DNA from: Pseudomonas oryzihabitans
Lineage (GTDB): Bacteria > Pseudomonadota > Gammaproteobacteria > Pseudomonadales > Pseudomonadaceae
Assembly (NCBI RefSeq): GCF_014522265.1
Contig: NZ_CP017024.1
Coordinates: forward strand, 2,640,001 to 2,704,000
Direction of reading: 5' to 3'
Length of the DNA stretch: 64,000 nt
Shown: one piece after another, positions 20,510 to 29,507 of the stretch
Numbering within the stretch: position 1 is the stretch's first letter
Layout: every line of letters starts with the position of its first letter
Translations under genes and position numbers: made by a program
The notes under the pieces: generated by a model
Databases searched by the model: none
What the model was told of the DNA's origin: nothing
The model's input: the letters and a program-made list of their open reading frames with translations, nothing else

Positions 20510-21120
20510 GTCCAGTCGCGCACGATGGCACGGAAGAAGGTGGTGAACACCTGATCGGCGGCCAGCAGCGGGGCGAAGGTCTGTTCGTCGCGCAGCAGAT
20601 CGGAGAGGGTGCCGAGAAACAGGCTGTGCAGCATACGGCTGGCCAGCTGCGGCGTCACGCCCGGTTGCAGGCGGGCGGCCTGGGCGGTGAAGAGGGCGTC
20701 GGTGATGCGGATGAACTGCCGCAGGAACTGCAGATCGCGCTCCTCGGCCTCGCGCAACTCTTCGGTGAATTCGCAGCGGTGCAGCAGGATGGTCATCACC
20801 CGCTGCTCCCGGCCGGGCTGGGTGAATTTCGCCATGCCTTCGATGCACAGTTTGAACAGCCGCTGCAGGCTGTCTTCCTCGCCGTCGACGCGCAGGCGCT
20901 CGGTCAGTTCGTCGGCCGGGATCCTTATCTGGCTAAGCATTTCGTGGAACAGGTGGGCCTTGTTCTGGAAATGCCAGTACACTGCACCCCGGGTGACGCC
21001 GCATTCGCGGGCGATCATTTCCAGGCTGGTACGTGCCACGCCATTGGTCAGGAACAGGGCTTCCGCCGCATCGAGAATGGCTTGGCGGGTCTGTTCGGCT
21101 TCTTCTTTCGTACGACGCAT
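20491..21120 (-). CDS. TetR/AcrR regulator, TtgR-like
   Basis: A 209-residue repressor. The start MRRTKEEAEQTRQAILDAAE and the helix-turn-helix GVARTSLEMIARECGVTRGA then VYWHFQNKAHLF closely resemble TtgR, AcrR and SmeT, which control drug-efflux genes and release DNA on binding hydrophobic drugs. An in-frame start 10 codons upstream is less likely because family members begin MRRTKE. It is divergent from a Bcr/CflA pump, with a TtgR-like operator between them. Confidence 0.88.
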   Translation of the reverse strand: MRRTKEEAEQTRQAILDAAEALFLTNGVARTSLEMIARECGVTRGAVYWHFQNKAHLFHEMLSQIRIPADELTERLRVDGEEDSLQRLFKLCIEGMAKFTQPGREQRVMTILLHRCEFTEELREAEERDLQFLRQFIRITDALFTAQAARLQPGVTPQLASRMLHSLFLGTLSDLLRDEQTFAPLLAADQVFTTFFRAIVRDWTQSATV

Positions 21121-21174
21121 GGGTGATCTGACTGGCAGTGGGTCTGCCACGCAGTCTAGCTCGCCTCGCCGCTT

Positions 21175-21196
21175 TTACAAACATGATTGTATGTAA
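21175..21196. promoter_or_regulatory. TtgR-like operator
   Basis: Imperfect palindrome from TTACAAACA to TGTATGTAA around TGAT; 8 of the 9 outer pairs match. The left arm is the same as the TTACAAACA core I recall for TtgR-type operators. It lies 54 nt upstream of the TetR start and 36 nt upstream of the pump start, so it probably represses both. Confidence 0.65.
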
Positions 21197-21232
21197 CTGC
21201 GTGACATTTCCGCTTCCATCGGATCAGGCTTC

Positions 21233-22405
21233 ATGACCTTTCGCTTATTGTTGATTCTCGGGGCCCTCTCGGCCTTCGCTCCCTTCGCCATCGACATGTA
21301 CCTGCCCAGCTTCCCCTCGCTGGCACGGTCGTTCGCCACCGATATCGAACACGTGCAGCTGAGTCTGGCGGTGTATTTCGCCGGTCTTGCCAGCGGCCAG
21401 CTGTTCTATGGCCCCCTGGCAGACCGCTTCGGCCGCCGCCTGCCGCTGCTGATCGGCATCGGCCTGTTCTGCCTGGCCTCGCTGGGCTGTGCCCTGGCGC
21501 CCAACCTGCCCTGGCTGATCGCCGCGCGCTTCGTCCAGGCCCTGGGCGGTTGCGCCGGCATGGTGATCGCGCGGGCCGTGGTACGCGATCTCTGCGAGCC
21601 GATGGCCGCGGCGCGGGCCTTTTCGCAGATCATGCTGGTGACCGGGATCGCCCCCATCATCGCGCCCTTTGCCGGCAGCCTGCTGCTCAGCACCTTTGGC
21701 TGGCAGGCGATCTTCGTCAGCCTGGCGCTGTTCGCCGCCGCCTGCGGCACCGCGGTGGCGCTCTGGCTGCCCGAATCCCTGCCGGCGCACCATCCGCGGC
21801 CGCCGCTGCGGGGGGCCTTGCGCAACTACCTGCGGCTGCTGCGCGATCGCACCTTCATCGGCCACACCCTCACCGGCGGCATCGCCATGGCCGGAATGTT
21901 CGCCTACATCTCCGGTTCGCCCTTCGTGCTGATCGAACTCTATGGCGTCAAACCCGAGCACTACGGCTGGGTATTCGGCCTCAACGCCGCCGGCTTCATC
22001 CTGCTCGGACAGCTCAATGCCCGCCTGGTGGTCCGCCAGGGCCCGGCCTTCTGGCTGCGGCGCGCGGTGGTGGCCTATGCCGCGGCGGGACTGGTCCTGC
22101 TGCTGGTCGGCGCCTTCCAGCCCAAGGCGCTGCCGGTGCTGATGATCCCGCTGTTCTGCGCCATCGCCCTGCTCGGCGGCATCGTGCCCAATGCCTCGGC
22201 CTGTGCCCTGGCCGGGCAGGGCGCCAATGCCGGCAGTGCCTCGGCGCTGATGGGCAGCCTGCAATTCATCCTGGCGGCGCTGGCTTCCAGCAGCGTGGGC
22301 GCCCTGCACAACGGCACCGTGGTGCCCATGTGCGCGGTGCTGGCGCTCTGCGCGGTGGCGACCGCGCTGATGGCGCGCTGGACCCACAGATCCACAGCCG
22401 TCTGA
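21233..22405 (+). CDS. Bcr/CflA family drug efflux MFS transporter
   Basis: A 390-residue inner-membrane antiporter with about 12 membrane segments. FAPFAIDMYLPSFPSLARSF, FYGPLADRFGRRLPLL and RFVQALGGCAGMVIARAVVR are the standard motifs of the Bcr/CflA group, which exports bicyclomycin, chloramphenicol and similar drugs by proton exchange. Regulation by the divergent TetR protein is likely. Confidence 0.9.
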   Translation: MTFRLLLILGALSAFAPFAIDMYLPSFPSLARSFATDIEHVQLSLAVYFAGLASGQLFYGPLADRFGRRLPLLIGIGLFCLASLGCALAPNLPWLIAARFVQALGGCAGMVIARAVVRDLCEPMAAARAFSQIMLVTGIAPIIAPFAGSLLLSTFGWQAIFVSLALFAAACGTAVALWLPESLPAHHPRPPLRGALRNYLRLLRDRTFIGHTLTGGIAMAGMFAYISGSPFVLIELYGVKPEHYGWVFGLNAAGFILLGQLNARLVVRQGPAFWLRRAVVAYAAAGLVLLLVGAFQPKALPVLMIPLFCAIALLGGIVPNASACALAGQGANAGSASALMGSLQFILAALASSSVGALHNGTVVPMCAVLALCAVATALMARWTHRSTAV

Positions 22406-22473
22406 GGTAGAGTGGATTTTTCCCGGCGCGGCAGGTCAGATAGGCGAACCCTCATCCTTCCAGGGACGCCGAC

Positions 22474-22860
22474 ATGACCTTTGCCTACTGGTGCATCTTC
22501 CTCGTCTACCTCGTGCCCTATGGCGCGGCCTACTACGCCAAGTTCAAGGGCAGCGGTTTCACGCCCGAGGACAATCGGGATCCGCGCAGCTTTCTCGGCA
22601 AGCTGGAGGGTGCCCGGGCGCGGGCCAACGCTGCCCAGCAGAATGCCTTCGAGATCAATCCGCTGTTCGCCGCGGCGGTAATCGTCGCCCACGTCACCGG
22701 TGGCGCCGACCAGGGCACCATCAACTTCTGGGCCTTCCTCTTCCTGCTGAGCCGCATCGCCTATACTTGGCTGTATATCCGTGACCACGCCACCCGCCGT
22801 TCGCTGGCCTGGGTCGGCGGGATATTTTGCTGCCTCTGCCTGTTCATCGCCGCGGCCTGA
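22474..22860 (+). CDS. MAPEG family integral membrane protein
   Basis: A 128-residue protein with four membrane segments. The start MTFAYWCIFLVYLVPYGAAY, then ARARANAAQQNAFEINPLFA and the end SRIAYTWLYIRDHATRRSL fit bacterial MAPEG proteins, relatives of microsomal glutathione transferase and prostaglandin synthase. Function in Pseudomonas is not established. It follows the Bcr/CflA gene by 68 nt in the same direction, and a long hairpin closes the unit. Confidence 0.85.
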   Translation: MTFAYWCIFLVYLVPYGAAYYAKFKGSGFTPEDNRDPRSFLGKLEGARARANAAQQNAFEINPLFAAAVIVAHVTGGADQGTINFWAFLFLLSRIAYTWLYIRDHATRRSLAWVGGIFCCLCLFIAAA

Positions 22861-22866
22861 GTGCAA

Positions 22867-22896
22867 CGTCGCTGCCGGTCTTGACCGGCAGCGACG
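22867..22896. terminator. Perfect 14-bp hairpin after the MAPEG gene
   Basis: Arms CGTCGCTGCCGGTC and GACCGGCAGCGACG separated by TT only, starting 7 nt after the stop. There is no clear T run, so it may act as a weak terminator or mRNA-end stabiliser. Confidence 0.55.
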
Positions 22897-22941
22897 GCTG
22901 TAGCTTCATTAGCGCCCTGTCTTTCCCGGCTGGCCGCCTGC

Positions 22942-23991
22942 ATGACGTCTCCTTCGCCCGCCCAGCAGGTGCTGGGGCACTTCGCCGAGCTCGCCCAGGG
23001 CCGCGGCTATACCCTGGATGCAGCGCAGCAGGCCGCCATCGAGCGTTTTGCCCGGCTCGCCGACGAACTCCTGCGCCCGCGCCTGTTCCGTCGCCAGGCG
23101 CCGCGCAGTCTCTATCTCTGGGGCCCGGTAGGGCGCGGCAAGAGCTTTCTGCTGGACGGTTTCTTCGCCGCCCTGCCATTCGCCGAGAAGCGCCGGGTGC
23201 ACTTCCATGCCTTCTTTCGTGAACTGCACGAGCGGATGTTTCGCCAGCCGCCGGGTGGCGATGCCCTGGCCGCCAGCTTGGACGAACTGCTCGCAGGTTG
23301 CCGACTGCTCTGTTTCGATGAATTCCATGTGCATGACATCGGCGACGCCATGCTCATCACCCGGCTGTTCAAGGCGCTGTTCAGCCGCAGCGTGGTGCTG
23401 ATCACCACCTCCAACTATCCGCCGGAAGGATTGCTGCCCAATCCGCTCTACCACGAGCGCTTCCTGCCGGCGATCCGGTTGATCGAGACGCGCATGGACA
23501 TCCTCGCGGTGGCCGGTACCCAGGACTATCGCGGCGCCAGTCCTGCCGAGCCCGATCCCTTCGGTATCGGCGCCTATCTCTGGCCGGGCAGCCTGGAACA
23601 GCGCCAGGCGCTGGGGCTGCCGCCGCTGGCGGAGACCCGGATCGAGGTGCCGGTAGGCCATCGCAGCCTGCCCGCCATCAGCGCCGCGGAGGGGCTGCTG
23701 CACTTCAGCTTCGCCGATCTCTGCGAAGGCCCCACCGCGGTCCTCGACTACCTGACCCTGAGCGAAACCTGGCAGCGCTGGCTGCTCGATGCCGTGCCGC
23801 CGCTGCGCGACGCCAGCCCCGCCGCCCGCCAGCGCTTCATCAACCTGGTGGACGTGCTCTACGACCGTCGCCTGGCGCTGTTCCTGGTCAGCACCGCGCC
23901 CCTCGACGAGACCCTGGCCGACAGCGAGATCGCCGACATGTCGCGGACGCGCAGCCGGCTATCCCAGCTGCGGCAGATCGGGCCGGACTAG
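22942..23991 (+). CDS. zapE: Cell division protein ZapE (AFG1-like ATPase)
   Basis: A 349-residue P-loop ATPase with Walker A GPVGRGKS (following LYLW), HFHAFFRELHERM, Walker B LLCFDEFHVHDI, and the sensor region LITTSNYPPEGLLPNPLYHE followed by RFLPAI. In E. coli ZapE binds FtsZ and is needed for division under heat or low oxygen. Length fits the family. It stands between the MAPEG gene and a convergent secreted-protein gene. Confidence 0.88.
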   Translation: MTSPSPAQQVLGHFAELAQGRGYTLDAAQQAAIERFARLADELLRPRLFRRQAPRSLYLWGPVGRGKSFLLDGFFAALPFAEKRRVHFHAFFRELHERMFRQPPGGDALAASLDELLAGCRLLCFDEFHVHDIGDAMLITRLFKALFSRSVVLITTSNYPPEGLLPNPLYHERFLPAIRLIETRMDILAVAGTQDYRGASPAEPDPFGIGAYLWPGSLEQRQALGLPPLAETRIEVPVGHRSLPAISAAEGLLHFSFADLCEGPTAVLDYLTLSETWQRWLLDAVPPLRDASPAARQRFINLVDVLYDRRLALFLVSTAPLDETLADSEIADMSRTRSRLSQLRQIGPD

Positions 23992-23995
23992 CACT

Positions 23996-24036
23996 GTACG
24001 AAAAGTGCCTGCGCTCGGCGACCTTTCATACAGAGC
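23996..24036. repeat. Shortened copy of an interspersed repeat
   Basis: Contains GAAAAGTGCCTGCGCTCGGC and GACCTTTCATACAGAGCCTAG. The first block is the same as the left end of the element at 58707; the last resembles its right end (CGACTTTTCGGACCAAGCCTAG). The middle is missing. In both places the terminal CTAG supplies the stop codon of the adjoining minus-strand gene. Confidence 0.6.
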
Positions 24037-24678
24037 CTAGCGCTCGGCCTTCAGCTTCGCACTGCCCAGGTGCCAGCGGCGCTGCTCGGCCGAGGCGCCG
24101 TCGACGTCGTTGACCCGGCGTAGCTGATAGCGGCCGCTGAAGGTCTGGCGGGTACCGTCGGCGAGGCGCGCCTTGACCGTCACCGGGATGCTGACATAGC
24201 TCGAACCCGCCGCACCCTCGACCGGGCCAGGTTGACCGAGGGTCACCTGGACGCTGCGAGTCCTGGCATAGCCCTGGCGGAATTTCTCGTAGCTGTTGCC
24301 GGGCTGGCCGTCGCTTCCCCATAGCTGCCAGGCGGTGCCGTAGTCCCGCGCATCCAGCGCCCGGTAGTAACGCCGGACCACGGCCGCCGCCGCCTCGGCG
24401 CTGCTGGGCAGCGGACCGCAACCGGGTTCCTTGGCCGCCTCGCCATCGCCGAACAGGGCGCAGCTGCGGGCGATCTCGTCCTGCATCAGGGCGCAGCTGT
24501 TGGCCGCGTTGCAGGGCGGTCGCGTGGCGGGGGAAAGCGCTCGGCAGGTGGTGGCCAGGGCCTGAGCGGGCCGCTGCCCGATTTCCTGGGCGCAACTGCG
24601 CGGTGAAGGCCCGGTGGCAGCCAGGGCGCCGGTGACGAGGGACAGCAGCAGGGGGCAGAGCAGCCAGCGCGGGGACAT
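24037..24678 (-). CDS. Secreted protein with NTF2-like domain
   Basis: A 213-residue precursor with a signal peptide (PRWLLCPLLLSLVTGALA). The mature part begins with a Cys-rich region (about six Cys, suggesting disulfides in the periplasm). Then AAAAVVRRYYRALDARDYGT starts a cone-shaped NTF2-like domain with YEKFRQGYARTRSVQVTLG. No catalytic residues are evident. The ATG at 24678 is chosen because it immediately precedes the signal peptide. The stop codon sits in a repeat fragment. Confidence 0.65.
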   Translation of the reverse strand: MSPRWLLCPLLLSLVTGALAATGPSPRSCAQEIGQRPAQALATTCRALSPATRPPCNAANSCALMQDEIARSCALFGDGEAAKEPGCGPLPSSAEAAAAVVRRYYRALDARDYGTAWQLWGSDGQPGNSYEKFRQGYARTRSVQVTLGQPGPVEGAAGSSYVSIPVTVKARLADGTRQTFSGRYQLRRVNDVDGASAEQRRWHLGSAKLKAER

Positions 24679-24769
24679 CGGCGAGATCCTTGAGCAAAGT
24701 CCCAGCCTAGCAGGGCAGGGACGACGTGGAAAAAAGCCCGCGACGGTCATCCGTCGTCTGGCCACCTCG

Positions 24770-24787
24770 CTGACGTAAAAGCGTCAT
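24770..24787 (+). promoter_or_regulatory. Candidate Pho box upstream of the phosphate carrier
   Basis: CTGACGTAAAAGCGTCAT matches the PhoB consensus (CTGTCATAAAACTGTCAT) at 14 of 18 positions and lies 44 nt before the ATG. It is also an inverted repeat (TGACG and CGTCA), so another factor could bind. Regulation by PhoB is inferred. Confidence 0.35.
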
Positions 24788-24831
24788 GTGGCCGGCGCAG
24801 GATAGGCAAATCCCGTGTCGGAGTTCGCCCC

Positions 24832-26442
24832 ATGCCTTCGTCCAGTCCAGTCGCCTCCCTGTCACCGCTGTCCCATCCCCTGCACAGTTCGCGCAAGCCT
24901 GGTCCGCTGCGGATCGTGCTGTTCATCGCGCTGCTGCTGACCGGTCTGGCGGTAACCCTCGGCGGTATCCACAACGATGTCAGCGATGCCCAGTCGCCGC
25001 CCACCACCTGGCTGCCCTTCGCCGGTCTGGTGCTGGCGCTGGTGATCGCCCTCGGCTTCGAATTCGTCAATGGCTTCCACGACACCGCCAACGCCGTGGC
25101 CACCGTCATCTACACCCACTCGCTGCCGCCCAATGCGGCGGTGCTCTGGTCCGGCTTCTGCAACTTCCTCGGGGTGCTGTTCTCCAGCGGTGCGGTGGCC
25201 TTCAGCGTCATCGCCCTGCTGCCGGTGGATCTGGTGGTGGAAATGGGCGCGGGCAAGGGCTTCGCCATGATCTTCGCCCTGCTGATCGCCGCCATCATCT
25301 GGAATCTCGGTACCTGGTGGCTGGGCTTGCCGGCGTCGTCCTCCCATACCCTGATCGGCTCCATCATCGGGGTCGGTCTGATGCATGCCTGGCTGGGTGG
25401 GATGGATGGCAGCAGCGGCGTGGACTGGGGCCAGGTGGCCAAGGTCGGCTATGCGCTGCTGTTCTCGCCGCTGATCGGCTTCGCCTGCGCCGCGCTGCTG
25501 CTGGTGCTGCTCAAACGGATCGTGCGCGACCAGACGCTCTACCAGGAGCCGAAGAGCGCCGAGCCGCCGCCGCCGTGGATCCGCGGCCTGCTGATCCTGA
25601 CCTGCACCGGGGTGTCCTTCGCCCATGGCTCCAACGACGGCCAGAAGGGCATGGGCCTGATCATGCTGATCCTGGTCGGCGCCCTGCCGACCGCCTATGC
25701 GCTCAACCGAGCCGTGCCGGCCACGGCCACGCCAGCCTTCGCCGCCGTCGCCGAGGTCACCGCCAGCGGCCTGCGCCAGGCGGCGCCCCAGGCCGCACCG
25801 GCCGATCCCCACGGGGTGCTGCTGGAATTCGTGCGCAAGCGGCAGAGCAACCCCGAGGTGCTGCCCGCGCTGGCGGCCATCACCGACGACATCGCCCGCG
25901 AGGTGCGCCAGTACGGCGCGCTCAACAACGTGCCGGCGCAGAGCATGCCCAACGTGCGCAACGCCATGTACCTGGCCTCGGAATCCATCCGCCTGCTGGA
26001 AAAGGAGCACCTGCCGGGGCTGGCGCCCAAGGCGCAGGAGGATCTCAAGGAGTTCAAGCGGCAGATCGACCAGGCCACCCGTTTCATCCCGCTGTGGGTC
26101 AAGGTGGCAGTGGCCATCGCCCTGGGGCTGGGGACCCTGGTCGGCTGGCGGCGCATCGTCATCACCGTCGGCGAGCGTATCGGCAAGACCCACCTGACCT
26201 ATGCCCAGGGCGCCTCGGCCGAACTGGTGGCCATGGGCACCATTGGCGCGGCGGACGCCTTCGGCCTGCCGGTCTCCACCACCCATGTGCTGTCGTCCGG
26301 GGTGGCCGGGACCATGGCCGCCAACGGCTCCGGACTGCAGTGGGCGACGGTACGCAATCTGGCGCTGGCCTGGGTGCTCACCCTGCCGGTGGCCATGGCG
26401 CTGTCCGCGTCACTCTACTGGCTGCTGGTGCACCTGTTCTAA
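24832..26442 (+). CDS. Inorganic phosphate transporter, PiT family
   Basis: A 536-residue inner-membrane carrier, probably a phosphate/proton symporter. The two PiT signatures are present: FEFVNGFHDTANAVATVIYT in the first half and FAHGSNDGQKGMGL in the second, with GLPASSSHTLIGSIIG and GLPVSTTHVLSSGVAG as matching helices. A long soluble loop of about 130 residues separates the last helices. A possible Pho box lies upstream; single-gene unit. Confidence 0.9.
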   Translation: MPSSSPVASLSPLSHPLHSSRKPGPLRIVLFIALLLTGLAVTLGGIHNDVSDAQSPPTTWLPFAGLVLALVIALGFEFVNGFHDTANAVATVIYTHSLPPNAAVLWSGFCNFLGVLFSSGAVAFSVIALLPVDLVVEMGAGKGFAMIFALLIAAIIWNLGTWWLGLPASSSHTLIGSIIGVGLMHAWLGGMDGSSGVDWGQVAKVGYALLFSPLIGFACAALLLVLLKRIVRDQTLYQEPKSAEPPPPWIRGLLILTCTGVSFAHGSNDGQKGMGLIMLILVGALPTAYALNRAVPATATPAFAAVAEVTASGLRQAAPQAAPADPHGVLLEFVRKRQSNPEVLPALAAITDDIAREVRQYGALNNVPAQSMPNVRNAMYLASESIRLLEKEHLPGLAPKAQEDLKEFKRQIDQATRFIPLWVKVAVAIALGLGTLVGWRRIVITVGERIGKTHLTYAQGASAELVAMGTIGAADAFGLPVSTTHVLSSGVAGTMAANGSGLQWATVRNLALAWVLTLPVAMALSASLYWLLVHLF

Positions 26443-26616
26443 GAGCCTGTTCAAAATCTGCTGCGCGTCGGCCAAACTGTGTTGAAAATGGCCTGGAAGG
26501 CCAGCCCCGTCGGAATGCTCATTTACCACTCGTAAACCCGAGCGCGGGTCCGATCCGCTTCCTCAGCTATTTTCGCGGGGCCGCCCAGGCCTTGTTTGTC
26601 TCTAGCTCGCGAGATT
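26443..26616. repeat. Interspersed repeat element, variant copy
   Basis: Fills the whole gap between the phosphate carrier and the convergent LysR gene. It shares GTTGAAAA, GCTCATTTACCACTCGTAAA and CCGCTTCCTC with the element at 58707-58840 in the same order, with inserted GC-rich arms (GGCCTGGAAGGCC). The outer parts can fold back on each other. No gene. Confidence 0.65.
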
Positions 26617-27483
26617 TTAACCAGGCTCTGACACGGCTTCGGTCAGGCAGCGGCGGAATAGCGCCACGGCCGGCAGGTCGCGCCCGGCGTGGCGAGCGAT
26701 GATCTGCAGTTCGCGGTGGAAGGTGAGGGGGCCCAGGGACAGCCGGCGCACCCGGGGATGCTCCAGCCAGAGGCCGGCGCAGGGCACCAGGGCCACGCCC
26801 AGGCCGTGTTCCACCATCTTGACGATGGCATCGAGTTCGTCCAGTTCGAGCATCTGGCGCACCGCCAGCCGCTGCTCGCGCAGAAAGGCGCTGACCCGGC
26901 GCCCGCCAAAGGAGTGGCGGTCGTAGCGGATGAAGGGCTGGGTTTCCAGCAGCAGGCGCGGATCATCGCCGGGCAGGTCCGGCGGCGCGATCAGCACGAA
27001 GGGTTCCTGCAGCAGGGTGGTGGCGTGCAGCTCCTTGGGCAGTTCGAAGGGCGGGCGGATGAGGATGGCCAGATCCAGCTCGCCGGCATCCACCTGGCTG
27101 AGCAGCGCCAGGGATACGCCCGGCACCAGCCGCGGTTCCAGGCGTGGCGCCTGCTGGCGCAGCCGTACCAGGGTGCCGGGCAGCAGGCCGGTCTGGACGC
27201 TGGCGATGGCGCCGATGCGCAATTCGCCCTGGATCTCGTCACCGGCGCCGGCCATGCGCGCATAGGTGGCGAGGATCTCTTCGGCCAGCGGCAGGGCCCG
27301 GCGACCGGCGGCATTGAGCAGGGCGCTGCGACCATTGCGGTCGAACAGGCTCACGCCCAGATTCTGTTCCAGGGTGCGGATCTGGGCGCTCACCGCCGAG
27401 GGCGTGAGGCCCACGTGCAGACCGGCCGCGGCAAAACTGCCATGGCGGGCCACGGCAAGCAGGGTCTTGAGTTCGCGAAGCAT
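26617..27483 (-). CDS. LysR family transcriptional regulator
   Basis: A 288-residue regulator. The N-terminal winged helix is MLRELKTLLAVARHGSFAAA and LTPSAVSAQIRTLEQNLGVS then LFDRNGRSALL, followed by a periplasmic-binding-like effector domain (ELRIGAIASVQTGLLPGTLV). The effector is unknown. It is divergent from the VOC gene 138 nt away, the usual arrangement for a LysR protein and its target. Confidence 0.9.
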   Translation of the reverse strand: MLRELKTLLAVARHGSFAAAGLHVGLTPSAVSAQIRTLEQNLGVSLFDRNGRSALLNAAGRRALPLAEEILATYARMAGAGDEIQGELRIGAIASVQTGLLPGTLVRLRQQAPRLEPRLVPGVSLALLSQVDAGELDLAILIRPPFELPKELHATTLLQEPFVLIAPPDLPGDDPRLLLETQPFIRYDRHSFGGRRVSAFLREQRLAVRQMLELDELDAIVKMVEHGLGVALVPCAGLWLEHPRVRRLSLGPLTFHRELQIIARHAGRDLPAVALFRRCLTEAVSEPG

Positions 27484-27620
27484 GATGGTGGCCTGAAGTC
27501 AGGAGAGGCCACTGTAGCGAGCCCCAAAATTTTTGTCGCTCGGGGCAGTAAAATACGCTTTATGCACAGGAAAACCTGGGGTGAGAATGGCTGCATTCCC
27601 CCTCAGCAGGATTTCCCAGC

Positions 27621-28046
27621 ATGGCCCTGTCGCCCTTTCACCTCGCCATTCCCGTCTACGATCTGGCCGCCGCCCGGCACTTCTACGGCGATGTCTTCGG
27701 CCTCGCCGAAGGTCGCTCCAGTGATCACTGGGTCGACTTCGACTTCTATGGCCATCAGCTGGTGATCCACGAGCACCCCAAGACCGCGTCCCAGGACGAG
27801 GCCCATACCAACGCCGTGGACGGGCACAACGTGCCGGTACCGCACTTCGGCATCGTGCTGGGCTGGGACGAGTGGGAAGCCCTGGCCGAGCGTCTGCGCG
27901 CCCGGGAAACCCGGTTCGTCATCGAGCCCTATATCCGCTTCCAGGGCCAGGTCGGCGAGCAGGCCACCATGTTTCTCTTCGACCCCTGCGGCAATGCCCT
28001 GGAGTTCAAGGCCTTCAAGGACATGAGCCAGCTGTTCGCCAAATAG
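27621..28046 (+). CDS. VOC superfamily metalloprotein
   Basis: A 141-residue protein of the glyoxalase/dioxygenase fold. The paired beta-alpha-beta units start [20 protein letters not shown] and [20 protein letters not shown]. Likely metal ligands are His of FHL, His of VPHF and Glu of ALEFK near the C-terminus. The segment [10 protein letters not shown] is typical. The reaction is not known. It probably belongs to the regulon of the divergent LysR gene. Confidence 0.85.
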   Translation: MALSPFHLAIPVYDLAAARHFYGDVFGLAEGRSSDHWVDFDFYGHQLVIHEHPKTASQDEAHTNAVDGHNVPVPHFGIVLGWDEWEALAERLRARETRFVIEPYIRFQGQVGEQATMFLFDPCGNALEFKAFKDMSQLFAK

Positions 28047-28136
28047 GGCGACTCGGCAGGTCTGATGTCACGCAACCTAGGCAAAAGACGCGGCAGCGGC
28101 CATCCTTGTAGCCTTGCCCGTCGCCCGGTTGCCGTC

Positions 28137-29435
28137 ATGAATGCCCGCCAGCCCTTTCTCGACCCCTATCACCAGACCATCCGCCAGCTGTCCGATCGCA
28201 TCGTCGCGGCCCAGGCGCCGATCCGCATCCTCGATGCGGTGAAGTGGGACGACGGGGTGCGCCAGGGTTTCCTGGAGGGCAAGGGCAAGCGCCTGCCGGC
28301 GGTCGATCGCGCCTTCTACGAGGGACGCCCGCTGGGCTTCGACGGCGATGCGCTCAAGGGCGAATTCCAGAGCATCGAGCGCGAGGTCACCCGCCAGCTC
28401 GGCCAGTTCAATCCGGTCGGCCAGATCATGAGGCGCATGTGCCGCGAATACCGCATGGTGATCCGCATGCTGCAGGCGCGCGGTACCCCGGATTTCGGCC
28501 TGATCTCCCAGGAGCTCTATGGCGCGGCCTCGGACGCCTTCCATGCCGGCGATCCGACCCTGGCCGACCTGGGCATGATGATGTCCAGCTACCTGGACAA
28601 CATCGCCCATCGCGGCGCCCTGGAAGACGAACCCAAGACCCTCACCGCCAAGGACGCCGTACCCATCCTGCAGGCGCGCCTCAATCGGGTGTTCGGTGAG
28701 ACGGAAGGCACCATCCGGGTGTTCGAATCCGATGGCATCGTCGCCGACGCCGCGGCCGGCGCCGACTATATCAAGGTGCGCGCCGACGCCCTGTTCAACG
28801 AACGCGACGTCCGTGCGCTGGAGGTCCACGAGGGCCTGGTGCACGTCGGCACCACCCTCAATGGCCAGAACCAGCCGATCTGCACCTTCCTGGCCAAGGG
28901 CCCGCCATCGTCCACCGTGACCCAGGAAGGCCTGGCGATCCTCATGGAGGTGATCGCCTTCGCCTCCTATCCGACCCGGCTGCGCAAGCTGACCAATCGC
29001 ACCCGCGCCATCCACCTGGCCGAGGACGGCGCCGATTTCCTCGAGGTGTTCCGCTTCTTCCAGGAGCAGGGCTACGACCTGGAGTCGGGCTACCAGAACG
29101 CCAGCCGGGTGTTTCGCGGCTCGACGCCGACGGGGCTGCCCTTCACCAAGGACCTGTCCTATCTCAAGGGCTTCATCCTGATCTACAACTACATCCAGCT
29201 GGCGGTGCGCAAGGGCAAGCTGGAGCAGATCCCGCTGCTGTTCTGCGGCAAGACCACCCTGGAAGACATGCGCATCCTGCGCCAGCTGGTGGATGAAGGC
29301 GTGGTGGTGCCGCCCAAGTACCTGCCGGCGCAATTCCAGGACCTCAACGCCCTGGCGGCCTGGATGTGCTTCTCCAACTTCCTCAACCACCTGAGCCTGG
29401 ATCGGATCGAGGCGGATTACGCCAATATCCTCTAA
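28137..29435 (+). CDS. QEGLA-motif protein (DUF1704), putative zinc metallocarboxypeptidase
   Basis: A 432-residue soluble protein of the family named flavohemoglobin expression-modulating QEGLA motif protein. It has HEGLVH (HExxxH, residues 231-236) and TQEGLA (Glu 264), the zinc ligands by which this DUF1704 family was linked to the human tyrosine carboxypeptidase MATCAP. The bacterial substrate is unknown. The frame is open back to an ATG at 28065; 28137 is preferred because the extension is basic and non-conserved in look, but neither start has a strong ribosome site. Confidence 0.8.
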   Translation: MNARQPFLDPYHQTIRQLSDRIVAAQAPIRILDAVKWDDGVRQGFLEGKGKRLPAVDRAFYEGRPLGFDGDALKGEFQSIEREVTRQLGQFNPVGQIMRRMCREYRMVIRMLQARGTPDFGLISQELYGAASDAFHAGDPTLADLGMMMSSYLDNIAHRGALEDEPKTLTAKDAVPILQARLNRVFGETEGTIRVFESDGIVADAAAGADYIKVRADALFNERDVRALEVHEGLVHVGTTLNGQNQPICTFLAKGPPSSTVTQEGLAILMEVIAFASYPTRLRKLTNRTRAIHLAEDGADFLEVFRFFQEQGYDLESGYQNASRVFRGSTPTGLPFTKDLSYLKGFILIYNYIQLAVRKGKLEQIPLLFCGKTTLEDMRILRQLVDEGVVVPPKYLPAQFQDLNALAAWMCFSNFLNHLSLDRIEADYANIL

Positions 29436-29458
29436 GAGTCTGCTCAGGCGCTGATATG

Positions 29459-29487
29459 AAAAAGCCCCGGCAGGCCGGGGCTTTTTC
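29459..29487. terminator. Bidirectional terminator
   Basis: Arms AAAAAGCCCCGG and CCGGGGCTTTTT with a short CAGG loop, between the convergent QEGLA and FtsH-like genes; A and T runs on both sides serve both directions. Confidence 0.9.
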
Positions 29488-29507
29488 GTTTCAAGGCGTC
29501 GTGGGCG

